Positions 30,821 to 41,451 are shown, counted from the stretch's first letter. The stretch: 64,000 bases of DNA from Craspedostauros australis (GCA_026770025.1 JAMXDE010000032.1:434001-498000), one strand, 5' to 3'. Numbers and translations: made by a program. The notes: generated by a model from the letters alone, not told the origin.

Positions 30821-33429
30821 GGCGACTGTCCCCCATTAGGCTGCGGGGGTTCGCCGTTAGGCTTGCCGAGTTCCCTGCGGAGTGCTTGGACCTGTGCCAG
30901 TAGCTGGGCTTCCCGGGTTTGCTGCTGACTGTATCTCGTGTCGGTGCCTGTTCGGAGTATGCCTTCGGGGCTGGCGGAATCGTGGTGTGGGGCTCTCGTT
31001 GATGGCTCTGGGTCACTCTGGTGGCTGTCGGTCTCCTTCCTGGGGGCTACTGTGTAGGCAGAATCGATGGACCGGTTGGTTGTGCCGACGGTGGAGTTGG
31101 GGTTGAAGAGGCTTCTGTTGTCGAGGGCTGCTGGTCGATGAGTGGTGGGCATCATGTCCGGGATGTTGGTGATTATCACACTGGCCGGGAATTCTTCGTC
31201 AGCAATGTCTTCGAGATTGTGGACGTCTGGGGATGTGTAATCGTTGGTGGCCGGGTCATGCACGATGTTGAGACTGGCGATCCACACCTCGGGGCTGAAC
31301 CATTTCTCGGCCTTCTCTCCCACTTTGTGGCGCGCGATTGCCGGTAGCAGACTCATGTAGTGCTTGGCCTCCTCCTGGTATTCAGGAAAGGAGTGGGCCA
31401 CGACTTGGTCGTCTGTTCCTCTTGCGCGGTCCACGCTGTGAAAGATCCTCTTGCCTTTGTCGTTGGTCTCTCTGAGGATGAGCTTCCTGAGCGTGATGGA
31501 CTTGTTGTCACGGCCTTTGACTTTCTTGTCGAGGTGGATCACTCCATCGGCGTCGGAGTACTCAATCACTGACAGTATAGCCTGATGCTTGGCTACCAGA
31601 CCTTCTCTGAATTCGGCCTTCTTTCGTGACATCTGTTCGTACTTTTTGTCTGGTAGGAACCTGAGGTTGGTTGCTCCTGGTCGCTCTTCCCTGGTGTTGA
31701 ACAGATTGGCCACCTCGGTGACTGCGCTGTATGCCTGTGATCGTTCGACTTCGAGTTTGACTGCCCTCCATGGTTGCACTGTCCAGTGCCTCTTGCCCTC
31801 TCTGTACTTCTCTCTGGTTTCCGTGCTGACCTGAACAATGTTTTTGATCTTGCCTCCCACTCGGATTTGGCTGTTGTTGCGTCGGAGGCTTCTGTTGATG
31901 ATGTCAACTGTGCCATCGACGTCGGTGAACCCTCCGGAGTACAGCAGGAATCCGATTTCTTTGACTTCTTCTGCATCCTGGAGCTGCGCCTCGTACAACC
32001 CTTCGTGTTCATTGTAGTAGTAGGCGTTGAGTTCTGAGTTCCTGTCGGCCGTGATGTCGAATGGGTTTTCCCTGGTGGTAATGCGTACTTTGGCGTAGGT
32101 GATTCCAGTCTCGCCGGACGGTGCTCGGAGTCCGGGGAAGAATGTTCGAAGTTCGTCCATTCTTTCTGGAATCTGCCCGGAGTGTGCAATGTGCGGTCCC
32201 GTGTTGCTGGACTCTCTCCATGGCAGTATCACCGCGGACGGATCGATTCTGCGGACTTGTCTGAACCAGCGTCGGATGCGATCTCGGACTGCTGCCGTTG
32301 TGTCTTCCTCGGTTCTGTCGACGTTGAGCTTGATGGTGAATCGGGTCGTGAATTCGTGTCTTGGCGGCGCTATCTTCGTTTGCGACGTGTTGGACTCTTC
32401 GTCGGAGCTGACTGAGTGATCATCTGTTCTTGCCTCTTTTGTCGCTTGTCGATGCTTGCGTTGGTGGGCGTTGGTGATGCCGGAGTCTGTGGATGAGTCA
32501 TTGCTTCGTGCCGATCCTGTGGACTGTGAACTGCTTCCGCTTTGCTGGCTGACTCGATGCGAGTCTGTGGTGCTCTTCGGCGATTTGAATCTGGTTCTCT
32601 TCGTTGGCTGTCTGCTGGTATATGAGTCGCTGTCGGTGCTGAGCGATTCTGTGTTCAGATGCGTTGGCATTGAGGCTGCGGCTGGTCCATGTGATTCTTT
32701 TGGGTCAGTTGGGGAATCATCATTGGATTGTAGCGTGAGCCCTCCCATGCGTGTTTCGTTACCATCGGCGTCTTCGGCAGGTGCTGTCCCTAGGTCGTAG
32801 TTGGATCCGAGGACTCGGTTCGCTGCTTTCCAGACTTTGACTGCGCGTGCGCTTTTCACTGTGCCGTTGCTGTTGAGATGTGCGCGGAATACTTCGTGTG
32901 GGTTGGTAGATGCCACATTGAGCACGAACTGTAGGAGGCGCAACCTCGTGGGGTCCTTGTTGGGTAGTGTGATCGGTCCAAAGGCGGTCACTCTGCCATC
33001 TGCAAGGTCCCTGAAAAAGTGCTCCCACTGCTTGATTGTTGGATTCTCTCGGTCCGCTGTTGCCTCGTCTGCGTTATACCATATCGCTCGCGCCCTCCAT
33101 GCTGCCTTCGCAGCTCTGTCGATGGATCCGTCGCCGGTGGCTTTCTCGAATGGTACTACTTCGACGCCTGTCTTGTTGGCTGCTGTCTTGAACGTGTTGG
33201 ATCGAGGTCTGTATGTGATGGACACATCGTCGGGGTCGTTCTCCTCCATTCCGCCGTCGTATGGGATCGCTCTTTTTGCTTGCCGTCGAGCTCGGTGCTG
33301 GTTGCTTGCATCTATACTTCCTTTGGCTGGGGGTTTGTCGGGCTCCTTGGTCGGAGGCTCCAAAGTTGGTACTTCCTCGGGTTCGGTCTCTTCGCGGTGG
33401 CTCGTGTTGGGTTGGTTGTTCGAAGTCAT
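30817..33429 (-). CDS. LINE ORF1 protein
   Basis: 870 aa with a clear ATG at 33429. The N-terminal half is hydrophilic and Ser/Thr/Asp-rich. A folded-looking middle begins around FTTRFTIKLNVDRTEED with KVRITTREN and IGFLLYSGG strands. The C-terminus is Pro/Gly-rich. No CCHC knuckle or RRM motif could be recognised with confidence. By position it should be the RNA-binding ORF1 of the element. Its TGA overlaps the ORF2 ATG as ATGA. Confidence 0.85.
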   Translation of the reverse strand: MTSNNQPNTSHREETEPEEVPTLEPPTKEPDKPPAKGSIDASNQHRARRQAKRAIPYDGGMEENDPDDVSITYRPRSNTFKTAANKTGVEVVPFEKATGDGSIDRAAKAAWRARAIWYNADEATADRENPTIKQWEHFFRDLADGRVTAFGPITLPNKDPTRLRLLQFVLNVASTNPHEVFRAHLNSNGTVKSARAVKVWKAANRVLGSNYDLGTAPAEDADGNETRMGGLTLQSNDDSPTDPKESHGPAAASMPTHLNTESLSTDSDSYTSRQPTKRTRFKSPKSTTDSHRVSQQSGSSSQSTGSARSNDSSTDSGITNAHQRKHRQATKEARTDDHSVSSDEESNTSQTKIAPPRHEFTTRFTIKLNVDRTEEDTTAAVRDRIRRWFRQVRRIDPSAVILPWRESSNTGPHIAHSGQIPERMDELRTFFPGLRAPSGETGITYAKVRITTRENPFDITADRNSELNAYYYNEHEGLYEAQLQDAEEVKEIGFLLYSGGFTDVDGTVDIINRSLRRNNSQIRVGGKIKNIVQVSTETREKYREGKRHWTVQPWRAVKLEVERSQAYSAVTEVANLFNTREERPGATNLRFLPDKKYEQMSRKKAEFREGLVAKHQAILSVIEYSDADGVIHLDKKVKGRDNKSITLRKLILRETNDKGKRIFHSVDRARGTDDQVVAHSFPEYQEEAKHYMSLLPAIARHKVGEKAEKWFSPEVWIASLNIVHDPATNDYTSPDVHNLEDIADEEFPASVIITNIPDMMPTTHRPAALDNRSLFNPNSTVGTTNRSIDSAYTVAPRKETDSHQSDPEPSTRAPHHDSASPEGILRTGTDTRYSQQQTREAQLLAQVQALRRELGKPNGEPPQPNGGQSP

Positions 33430-33514
33430 TTTGCTTTGCTGTTGTTTGTGTTGTGTTAGGGGATTAATTAGTTTTTATTTTTCTTTGGTTTGGTTTGTCG
33501 GAATTCCGATTCTA

Positions 33515-33530
33515 TGTCCCTGTTGAATCA
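33515..33530. repeat. 16-bp LINE target-site duplication (right)
   Basis: TGTCCCTGTTGAATCA, identical to 25082-25097. Confidence 0.92.
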
Positions 33531-33808
33531 ACAACTTCTGCAGCGGTCCCTACTCGGCTATGAACCGAAGGGATGGACCAGAGGCAGTGCTGTGAGATTG
33601 TTGTGGGTGGTGTAATCAGATAACTTACAAGAGATTATGAGCTTTTTCTCTGTTCGCTTGGTTGTTGTTGTTGTTCTTGTGCTGTGCAGCTTGGTGGTGG
33701 TAATGACTGCCAGCCGTTAAATCAAATCTGTGGATGACTGGCACGTCCTTGCTCCGTCCGGTGTCTGTCCCAGCGGCATTGTTCCGATCAGAGTCAACTG
33801 CACCAACA
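33521..33808 (-). repeat. solo copia LTR inside the fabI coding sequence
   Basis: 288 bp starting TGTTGAATCAACAA and ending CACCAACA, flanked by GTCCC on both sides (33516-33520 and 33809-33813). It aligns along its length with the 290-bp LTR of the intact copia element (shared GGTCYCTAC, GAACCGAAGG, GGGTGGT, AATCAGATA, TTGTTGTTGTT, TGTTCCGA blocks) but is clearly diverged, so it belongs to a related family. Internal copia sequence is gone, as after LTR-LTR recombination. Confidence 0.9.
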
Positions 33809-34335
33809 GTCCCACCCATCGACAAGAATGACACCATGTCCGCAACCTCATCCGCTGTCACATTTCCCAATGGTGCACGCTCCTGCATCTCCTGTCGCAT
33901 AGCTCCAAAGTTGGCGATGCCACCCTTGGCTGCCACTGTGTTCAAGGGACCCGTGCTGATTGCGTTGCCAAGCACAGGTGTCATCTCCAATGCCAGACCG
34001 CGCACGATGGATTCCAGGCTGGCCTTGGCCGGTCCCATGACATGAGGCGATGGGATGGGATGGCGCGCACGGCTCCCAAGTACGCCAAGGCTGTGATGCT
34101 GGAGTGGCGTTCCATGTGAGGTTGTGCATGTCGTGCCAGTTCGATGAGGGAGTATGCTGAGATGGCATGGGCCTCTTGATATAGGAGTCTTCCAAGGTGG
34201 TGTTCAGCAAGGGTCGGTGCAGGTTGTTGGCAAATGCCACGGAATGCACGATGGCATGCAACGGACGATGGTGTTGTGACACGTGTTGAAAGAGTGTTTG
34301 GGGTATCGCACTGGACATCGCAAACGAGGCCTGTC

Positions 34336-34953
34336 AATGATGGATGCTGTTGCTGCTGTTGTTGAGTTGTGATGCGCCTGGAGAATGCCATGGAGGCTCT
34401 CTGCCGTTCTTTGTGCCCTCTCTGTTGTGGACGTCCACGCTCTCACAACATCACATCACATTGCATCAAACTCTCCCAGGTGGGGAAAGGCATGAAATTG
34501 AAAGGAAACTGTGGATTATGGGCACAGGGCTATTTTGCTGCATACTATGATGCAGCTGGTGGTGTCCCATCTAACGCCTTTATAACCGTTAATAACGTCT
34601 GCATCTCTTTGTGGGAACTTGAAAGAAGCCGAACGGGCGTCTTGATGTGTTCTCCAAACCTCTCTCCGTTGCAGACCGAAGCGGAGAGATGAGTGTGAAG
34701 CCCAGCAACAACAACGACTGGGGACAGGAGAGTCGCCATCCCTGTTTGTGGTGGATGGCCTCGTCTCTTGTCGCGGTTGCATCCGGCAGTCATGCACATT
34801 GATATAAAATTGATCGGACGTATTCTATTAAATGACGCTAGTGCACTCCCAGAGCAGGATCATCGCAGGAGCCTCCATCATTCCATTTCAGTCAGAGAAT
34901 CAAAGAGAGAGAAGCAGAAGGAGAGGCAGTAGCGGAGGTAACGGGACAAACTG
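34336..34953. other. intergenic, with dispersed repeat copy 2
   Basis: 34482-34610 matches the repeat at 13790-13965. The FabI N-terminal part would be expected near 34340-34600 but is not readable. No other gene is supported. Confidence 0.5.
34482..34610. repeat. dispersed repeat, copy 2
   Basis: Same ordered blocks as 13790-13965, but lacking about 35 bp in the middle. Confidence 0.5.
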
Positions 34954-36321
34954 ATGAAGGAAACCGACGACGCTGCGAGGAAGCAATCAGTGGCGGAACG
35001 AACGGCTGCGCTGCCGCGCGATTGCATCCAGTGCGATGGACCTGGCTGCGGCAAGCGCAACCCCCGAACGAGATGCTCGCGATGCCACACAGTCTTCTAC
35101 TGCTCCAAGCAGTGTCAGAAGGGCCACTGGAAGATTGAGCACAAGGGCGACTGCCGCAAGCTGCAGACGCTGGTGGGATCCATCAATGGGCTCGGCAAGA
35201 CCGACTACCTGCTGGATGCGGATGGCAACGAGGAATCAATCGAACGCGCAATCAACGACGAATGCGCCATCTGCCTGGCGCCGCTCAAGGACTCCAACGC
35301 GAAGGTTCTCAGCTGTCGCCATGGGTACTGCACCAAGTGCTTGGTATCATGGCAGCGCCACGAAGGCCGGTCCGTTGCCGCGTCATCCAGCGTTGGCGGC
35401 TTCCCGGGCATGGTCGATCCGCGGGTGCTGCGATGTCCCACATGCCGATCGGAAACGCACGACATGGAAACGTCCATCATGACCAAAGTCCAGACAATGG
35501 CGGCGCAAGCCTCCAGTCTGCTGGGGCAGGAGAAGACGAAGGAAGCCAATGAGGTGAGCGAAAAGGCGCTCTCCATGATCATCGAAGTGATCGACGGAAG
35601 CACCGATCCTCACCTGCAGGCTCTCAACCTCCAATCGGAGCTTCTGCACAGTCTCAAGCGATATGAGGAGGCACTGGAGGCACTGGACAGGCTCATCGAG
35701 CTTGACAACGCCAGACATCACCTCATGGAGCACTCCCAAGAAATGCTGCGTCGGTTTGACCTGTCGCAGCGAACTGGAATACCAGACCCGGAAGCGGAGC
35801 AGGAGCTGGACAGGCTTGAAAACGTGGCCCGTTTGGAAGGCATGAGCGGCGGCCAGCTGTCCGGCGTCGGCAAGGCAAGGCAGATCGGCGTGCAGTTGGC
35901 CCGCGCAGAGGTCCTCATGAAACTGGAGCGATGGCATGACGCGTTGAATGTGTTCCGCGATATCATGACCACAGTCTCCGAAGACTTCACGAACAGTGCC
36001 ACCCCGCCGGAACAGCGTCAGATGTTCATGGGATTCCAACGATGCTTCTACGAGGTCGGGGAGTTTGAGAAAGCCATCGAGGCATCCGACGCCGCGATTG
36101 CTATGAACCGCCACTTCCCAGGCGTCTACAAGTACTTGGCATTGTCCTACAAGGAGATAGGCAACTGGGATAAGGCGATCGAGACCATGACGAAAGCGGG
36201 CATTTACGAGACACCGTGGGACGACAAAACCCACGAAGAGGCCTTGGACTTGTTGGATGAGCTCATTGCCCTGCGCAAATCGCAAGAAGCAACGTCCGAC
36301 AAGGTCAACGATGCGTCCTAA
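34954..36321 (+). CDS. MYND-finger, RING-finger and TPR-like protein
   Basis: Single exon, 455 aa. A MYND zinc finger (about 24-67: CDGPGC, CSRC, YCSKQCQ, HWKIEHKGDC) is followed by a C3HC4-like RING (104-164: CAIC, CRHGYCTKCL, CPTC) with a long insert between its Cys pairs. TPR-like helical repeats follow (about 205-440: EALEALDRLIELD, YEVGEFEKAIEASDAAIAMN, YKEIGNWDKAIETM). MYND domains bind proline-rich peptides, RING suggests E3 ubiquitin ligase activity and TPRs bind clients, so a ubiquitin ligase or quality-control adaptor is plausible; no substrate can be named. The last 109 bp are duplicated at 42841-42949. Confidence 0.85.
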   Translation: MKETDDAARKQSVAERTAALPRDCIQCDGPGCGKRNPRTRCSRCHTVFYCSKQCQKGHWKIEHKGDCRKLQTLVGSINGLGKTDYLLDADGNEESIERAINDECAICLAPLKDSNAKVLSCRHGYCTKCLVSWQRHEGRSVAASSSVGGFPGMVDPRVLRCPTCRSETHDMETSIMTKVQTMAAQASSLLGQEKTKEANEVSEKALSMIIEVIDGSTDPHLQALNLQSELLHSLKRYEEALEALDRLIELDNARHHLMEHSQEMLRRFDLSQRTGIPDPEAEQELDRLENVARLEGMSGGQLSGVGKARQIGVQLARAEVLMKLERWHDALNVFRDIMTTVSEDFTNSATPPEQRQMFMGFQRCFYEVGEFEKAIEASDAAIAMNRHFPGVYKYLALSYKEIGNWDKAIETMTKAGIYETPWDDKTHEEALDLLDELIALRKSQEATSDKVNDAS

Positions 36322-37846
36322 CTATCCGTGTCATTGTCACCACTCCAATTGGAGCGCTTGGGTACATCAGCGAGAATCAAGATCATCGAGATGGGCGCAA
36401 CTCTTTTTCGTCCAAGGAGCAGGTGATACTTGGGGGGGACAGGCGGGTCCCTCTCGTACGTCACCACTGCGCCACCACGTGCAGGATTGGTGAACTCCAA
36501 CCACCACCGCTTCTCCTCTTTCTCACACATACGCACACACAATCGCATGTACTCATATATCCAGAGCGTCGGCGTGCACTGCCGTATCAGACTTTCATCA
36601 CATGGTACAAATCAGTCTTCTTGGTCGTACAGACCAAACACCCGATGACGTTCTCCCCTTCCATCGGATCTGCCACTTTCGCAGAGGACGCGCACCAAAT
36701 CGAGCTCCGCAAGTGTACAGACAATCACGCCTCATGCTTGCCTCTTCACCAGCAGCGAGCGGAGCCCCAACGCTAAAAGGAGGAACCCTCTCACAACGGA
36801 ACCCAGAAGAGGAGTTGCCTGATCAAACCATGCCTCGTGTGTGCCACACCATCTATCTGCGTGACGGTTCTTCCCAGGCATTGAGAATGCTCGCCGATCT
36901 TGCCATGTTGCTGTCAAGAGAGGGATAATCGTACGAAGAAGACAAAGACCCAGCACTGTCGTCTGTACTTACATGCGCCCACGATAGACATTCCGCGACG
37001 AATCACGCAGCGATGATCGTTCCACAATGGACATAAGATGAGAGTTGTTCGCACACCATGCGAGAACAGATAACTATCACCTTACGATCGACTACATTAT
37101 GGTACTCTGTCCAACTCTACTTTTCGATCAGTCTGCGTCGCATCCGCGCCATCTCGAATGTTGTTGATTGATCGTCGCGGATGGGCTGCGTAGAAATTGT
37201 GAGATGAAAAGAGTTTCGAAACTTTCCAGCGATGTTTCATGCCAATCTCCAAACATGTAGGGCCAGCAACCGCTCGGCAGTGGAGAGTCAGGATGCGTCC
37301 GCCACCGTGATTCCTCTACGCACGAGTGTTGCTGAGATGGGAGTGTACTCCAAGGCTCCATCCGTTCTCAAAGAGCCCTCTTGCTTTGCTCGCACATGAT
37401 GTACTCGAGAAAGAACTTCTGACCAACGCACCATGAAAGGGTCTCACAAAGAATGCCAATGATAACAGCCCAGACTCACCCATGACCCTTCGTTCACTTC
37501 GTCCAATCTCTCATGGAGTTTATGGACCGAGTAGGAGAGGACATCGCCTGGTCTAACCGCCTTCGCATCCTGTGATGAAGAAAGGCAGAGCCAAATTTGA
37601 TGTCACAGGGAGAAGAGCGGATACAGTGCAGTATGTACGTCAACGCAGAGCGAAGTGGAAGGGTGAAGTTATGAGATGAGGTACAGATCATTGCGAAGTC
37701 CATACGATCCATCAACAGCGGATGCAGGTACCCTGTGCATGTTGCGAGTATATCCGTACCCGCAGAGCATCAGAGAGAAGCGAGATCACAACAAGACAGT
37801 GTGCGCAAGTACGAAACAAGTATGGCTCTTGGCACCACGTACATCA
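36322..37846. other. duplicated intergenic segment, function unknown
   Basis: No convincing gene. A plus-strand 108-codon frame at 36602-36928 is unchanged in unit B, but the DNA is nearly identical there, so conservation of the frame is not informative. Confidence 0.5.
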
Positions 37847-40800
37847 TCATCCTCCTCCACATCCTGAATTGAATTGGAGTACGATTGTGATAAGAGTGGT
37901 TCAGTAGAGAGTTGTACATCCAACATGACGTAGAAAGTCAGAGTTGAAACGAGCGAACAAAGCAAGTGAATGAGTGAGTGAGAATCGAAGCAAACAGAAG
38001 CATCCCTGTCAGGTATCTGTACGAAAGCGTGTTTACTCCATGGCTGCCGTATCATGCGGAAAGCTTACCTCCTCCACCACCACATCCTCCTCCACCGCCG
38101 CATCCTCCTCCACCACCGCAGCCTCCTTTTTTGTACGTTCGTTCGTTCATTTGGTTGTTCATTTGGTTGTTCATTTGGTTTTCATAAGTGCAGGGGCGAC
38201 GGATCGATCAGAAACCAGATAGACAGCACGTCCGTGAGACGTATCAGTGTGAGTGTGAGCACGAGCGTTAACTTCATATTTCGCTGTTCATCATCCCACA
38301 AGTGAAGCATTCATCTCAGTGTCCAGAATACCCCATCTGACAACTTACCACCGCCGCCGCCGCCATCACCGCCGCCACCACCATCACCGCCGCCACCACC
38401 ATGGTGCACTGTTGTTTGTTTCGTTGCGAAGAAGACGGATAGCACAAGAGAAAGCAACAGGCATGCAGTGCATACGAGTATAAGCGCAGCTGGTGAGTTA
38501 GCTTCAACAACAAGACATGTTATACTTCGGCATTCGCAATCCGCCAAACTTGCAAACAAGAGGAACTTCTGCCGTCCGACCTCGACGCAACCACGATGAA
38601 GAGTGCGGTCTGCAACAATGTTGTACCAAGCCACGCAATAGCAAGCTTCGGTGCGAGGTGAGGCTTCGTGAACGTCCAGATTCTTGATGTGCAGCACGAG
38701 TTGTCGCTGCTTGAATCGGCACAGTTCGTTCCGATACGGGGCTCATGCTTGCCTGTGCATGCATCGCACTTACTGCCATACCCGTAGTAGTAACCACCCG
38801 TATTCCCATAACTCGTCGTACCGCCACCACGATTTACGCCAGACATCTGATGGCCTGCGCCAACAGCACCACAGGCTATACTCGAAGTGTGTGCGGGATG
38901 CATGAATACGAAAGACACAAACGGGTGTGTGTGTGTGCATACGACAGTATGACAGTGATCGGACAGTTGATCATGGGACGAGGAAAGCAATCACAGGAAG
39001 AAGAAGAAGAAGAAGAAGAAGAAGAAGGTTAGTGACGCCGACTTGAGACGCATGCATACACGTACCACTATACCACCGCAGATTGCATCGAGCACCACTG
39101 TTCCACTCGATTCATATTCATTTCCTGGCGTTGCACATTTGGTGAGGCAGAGCAACACAACCGATATCGCGAGCCATTTGCACAAATCGACCAACCGGAG
39201 ACACCACCAGACTTTGTCGAGAACCGAGAAATCGTTGGGCGTGCCAAGATAGATGGAAGGGATACGAAAACTTACCAGCAGCGCCCATGAAGAGTGCGTT
39301 CCACCGCTTGGCGTCGTACGCCTGACCAATGACATCGACCCTATTTTCCTTGTAGAGTCGACTTGTGACATTGGAAGGGAGTGCGATGGGAGCACTGGGT
39401 CCAGCAGATTTCACTCGGACCCGAATGGCTGTCGCAAGTGCATCCAACGCTGCAATCTCCTGAGATATGCCCTTTGTGGCACCAAGACAAAGCGGCAGAC
39501 CACATAAGCAAAGGATGGATACGCACATAATGGTGCCTCGATCGTCTTCCAGGCGGGCTCGCTTTTGGGAAACCCGCTTCAGCAGGATGTATTGCGCATC
39601 GTTGGTCGTTTGATGGTAGTATCCCACACCTAAACTACCGTTGTCGAAGATGTAGTCATCCCTGGGTGGGTTACCAAGGTCTGGGCGTGTCGTCTTTGGA
39701 CCGGCTGCCACAAAGCCTGGCTTACCATCCTTGGTGGTTCCGTCCACCGGGGTCCACGAGGCGGTATAATCAATAGCGCCATCTTGAGGAGCGAGACTGG
39801 TAGCAGTGTCAGGAATCTGTGCGCCTGCGGTGGCCAATGGATCGAGTCCACCATATCCTTCGCTCGTTGCAACCGAAACGGTGTCTTGGGTTTGACGGCG
39901 TATCTTGGATGGGGATGCATCCTTGTGGCCCAGGTCGACCTGGGTCATTCCCAACGTGTCGATCGCGAAGGTCTTCGAACCGATCTTCGCCTCAAAGATT
40001 TTCTTGGAAAAGTCTTGCTCTTGATGCGCGGCTTCGATGAGTACTTGGATGCCGATGGCGTAGTCCTCCCACGTGATGTCGGTTCCGTCTCGTTGGTGCT
40101 GCCACAGCACATGCTGACGTCGGATGGTGTTCCTCTTTTGTGTGCTGTGGTTGACTTGCACATTTTGTTCGAAGTCAATGATGAGCGTGTGACGATCCGT
40201 CTCCAAATGGAAGGCCTTATCGGTTGGGTTTGTGCTGTAGGCAGCATTGATTTTGTCACGTTCCGCGGCACCATAGTCCATCCAGACGCCGCCGTCAGAC
40301 TTGTACTGCCAAACGGGAAGGGCGTTGCTCGTGTTGAATTTGGAGTCAGGGTTGGTGGAGGTCGCACCCTGCACATGGATCATGTTGATGTAGGGACCGA
40401 CACCTTGCTCCCACTCGATCTGTTCACGGAGCTGCTGCGGCCAATGGGCATGGTAGAATGTCTTGGGCGGCTCCCCGCGGTACATGCCTCCGGGGCACTT
40501 GTATGCTTCGCCGTAGTGCTCCTGCCACAGCTCTTGAGTTTCGCGGAACGACGTGTCCAGCACGCCACCTTCGGAACGATCGGTCAGCGAGTCATCGTGA
40601 TGCAGGATGTAGCCCAACAGCTGCTTGCAGTCGTCGAAGTATCCCTGCATGTTGGCGAGGATGTGCGTGTGCCAGAACAAGTCGATCTGGTAGGTTGGGA
40701 CGATTGTGACTTGCTTGGTGTTGGCGATGCGGCGGAGCTGCAGGAACTTGGTGTACTGCGCCAGTCCTTGTCGCAGGAATCCATCTTTGAAGAAGTTCGG

Positions 40801-41451
40801 TTGCGAGACTTGCCAGAGGAACGTGGATTGACGCTCCGCGCTCTCAATGACATCAAAGCCCGACAGCAGGGAGGTCGGGGTGCTGGGACTCTCTGGTCCC
40901 CTCTCTATGATCTGCGACTCGTTGGCATGAGACCACGATGATTCCGAAAGGAAGAACGGCTCGGTTGGATGGTGCCTGTTCCACAGCTGCCGCGTCTTCT
41001 CGTCATCATCGACGGTGGCGGCCGATTGCGCACCATCCGTGCCATTCTCGGTCTGAAAGTCGAATGGTGGATTGGCCTCGAGCAAGATGAAGCCGCTGGA
41101 TCCGTAGCGTTCCTTGAGATATTCAACGTACCTCATTGGCGCCAACCGATGGCAGTGCCACAGCCACGCCACATCGGCAGGCGGGATGAGCTTAGGCGGC
41201 TCTCTTGTTTGGCCTGGTCGTGCGCAGTCTTCGTGGATGGCGCGCACCATATCCAACCAGAGCTTGTACCGGTGGGCAGAGCGTTCGGTTGGGCGTTGCA
41301 GCGTGATGCCGTTCGCATGCAAGCCTCTGAGGAAGCCGATGTGGTCGGAGGCATTGCTGATCAGATCAACGCTGAAGTCATAGTCGCGCTTGCAATGATT
41401 TGGGAGCGGATCTTTGGCGTTGCCTCCACCAGGGGTGGGATCTTGCGCCAT
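37847..41451 (-). CDS. glycine-rich domain protein (GRDP/DUF1399 family), copy A
   Basis: Six exons inferred: 41451-39276, 39124-39066, 38846-38774, 38408-38349, 38125-38069 and 37863-37847, all GT-AG with matching phases, about 813 aa. Exon 1 has two GRDP (DUF1399) blocks, with WLWHCHRLAPMRYVEYL and the repeat TYQIDLFWHTHILANMQGY, the latter followed by DTSFRETQELW and GGMYRG. The small exons build a Gly-rich tail ending in GGGGC-type repeats, as in plant GRDP1/2, which affect development and stress response by an unclear mechanism. The exon 3 acceptor is the least certain (alternatives at 38854 and 38875). A hydrophobic stretch near residues 635-655 differs most between copies. Confidence 0.8.
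38997..39028. repeat. (GAA)n microsatellite
   Basis: About ten GAA units in the intron between GRDP-A exons 2 and 3. On the coding strand it is a TTC run, i.e. a polypyrimidine tract. The matching tract in unit B (46726-46760) is longer. Confidence 0.9.

Larger units (their letters stand above)
25098..33514 (-). mobile_element. full-length LINE (non-LTR retrotransposon) with two intact ORFs
   Basis: 8.4 kb on the minus strand, delimited by the 16-bp duplication. The 5' end is at 33514, with an 85-bp leader before ORF1. ORF1 and ORF2 are uninterrupted and overlap by an ATGA. The 3' end is a 110-bp tail finishing in a TATATATA run rather than poly(A). Intact ORFs and perfect target duplications suggest recent activity. 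GC content and codon use look richer in G/C than the surrounding intergenic DNA. Confidence 0.94.
24989..34335 (-). pseudogene. fabI: enoyl-[acyl-carrier-protein] reductase (FabI type), interrupted and frameshifted
   Basis: Two separated pieces on the minus strand. Piece 1 (34335-33809) encodes, in three different frames, the FabI core: LVCDV, then IVHSVAFANNLHRPLL, then ISAYSLIELARHAQP with LAYLGAVRAIP, then MGPAKASLE through EVADMVSFL. Piece 2 (25081-24989) gives the C-terminus GITGQTIKVDGGYSV to a stop. Between them sit a solo LTR and a LINE. Removing both and one target copy joins the pieces in frame with no splice site needed, so the insertions hit an exon. FabI reduces enoyl-ACP in type II (plastid) fatty-acid synthesis. 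The N-terminal NAD-binding third was not found upstream. A short tandem ATCCC duplication near 34060 explains one frameshift. It is non-functional unless the assembly is wrong. Confidence 0.85.

Noticed and set aside
36602-36928. 108-codon plus-strand frame preserved in both duplication units
   Set aside because: The DNA is almost identical between the units, so an open frame is expected without selection. No motif.
39784-40941. Long plus-strand frames opposite both GRDP genes (also 46986-48599)
   Set aside because: They are antisense shadows of the GRDP exon 1. The minus-strand reading has family motifs and these do not.
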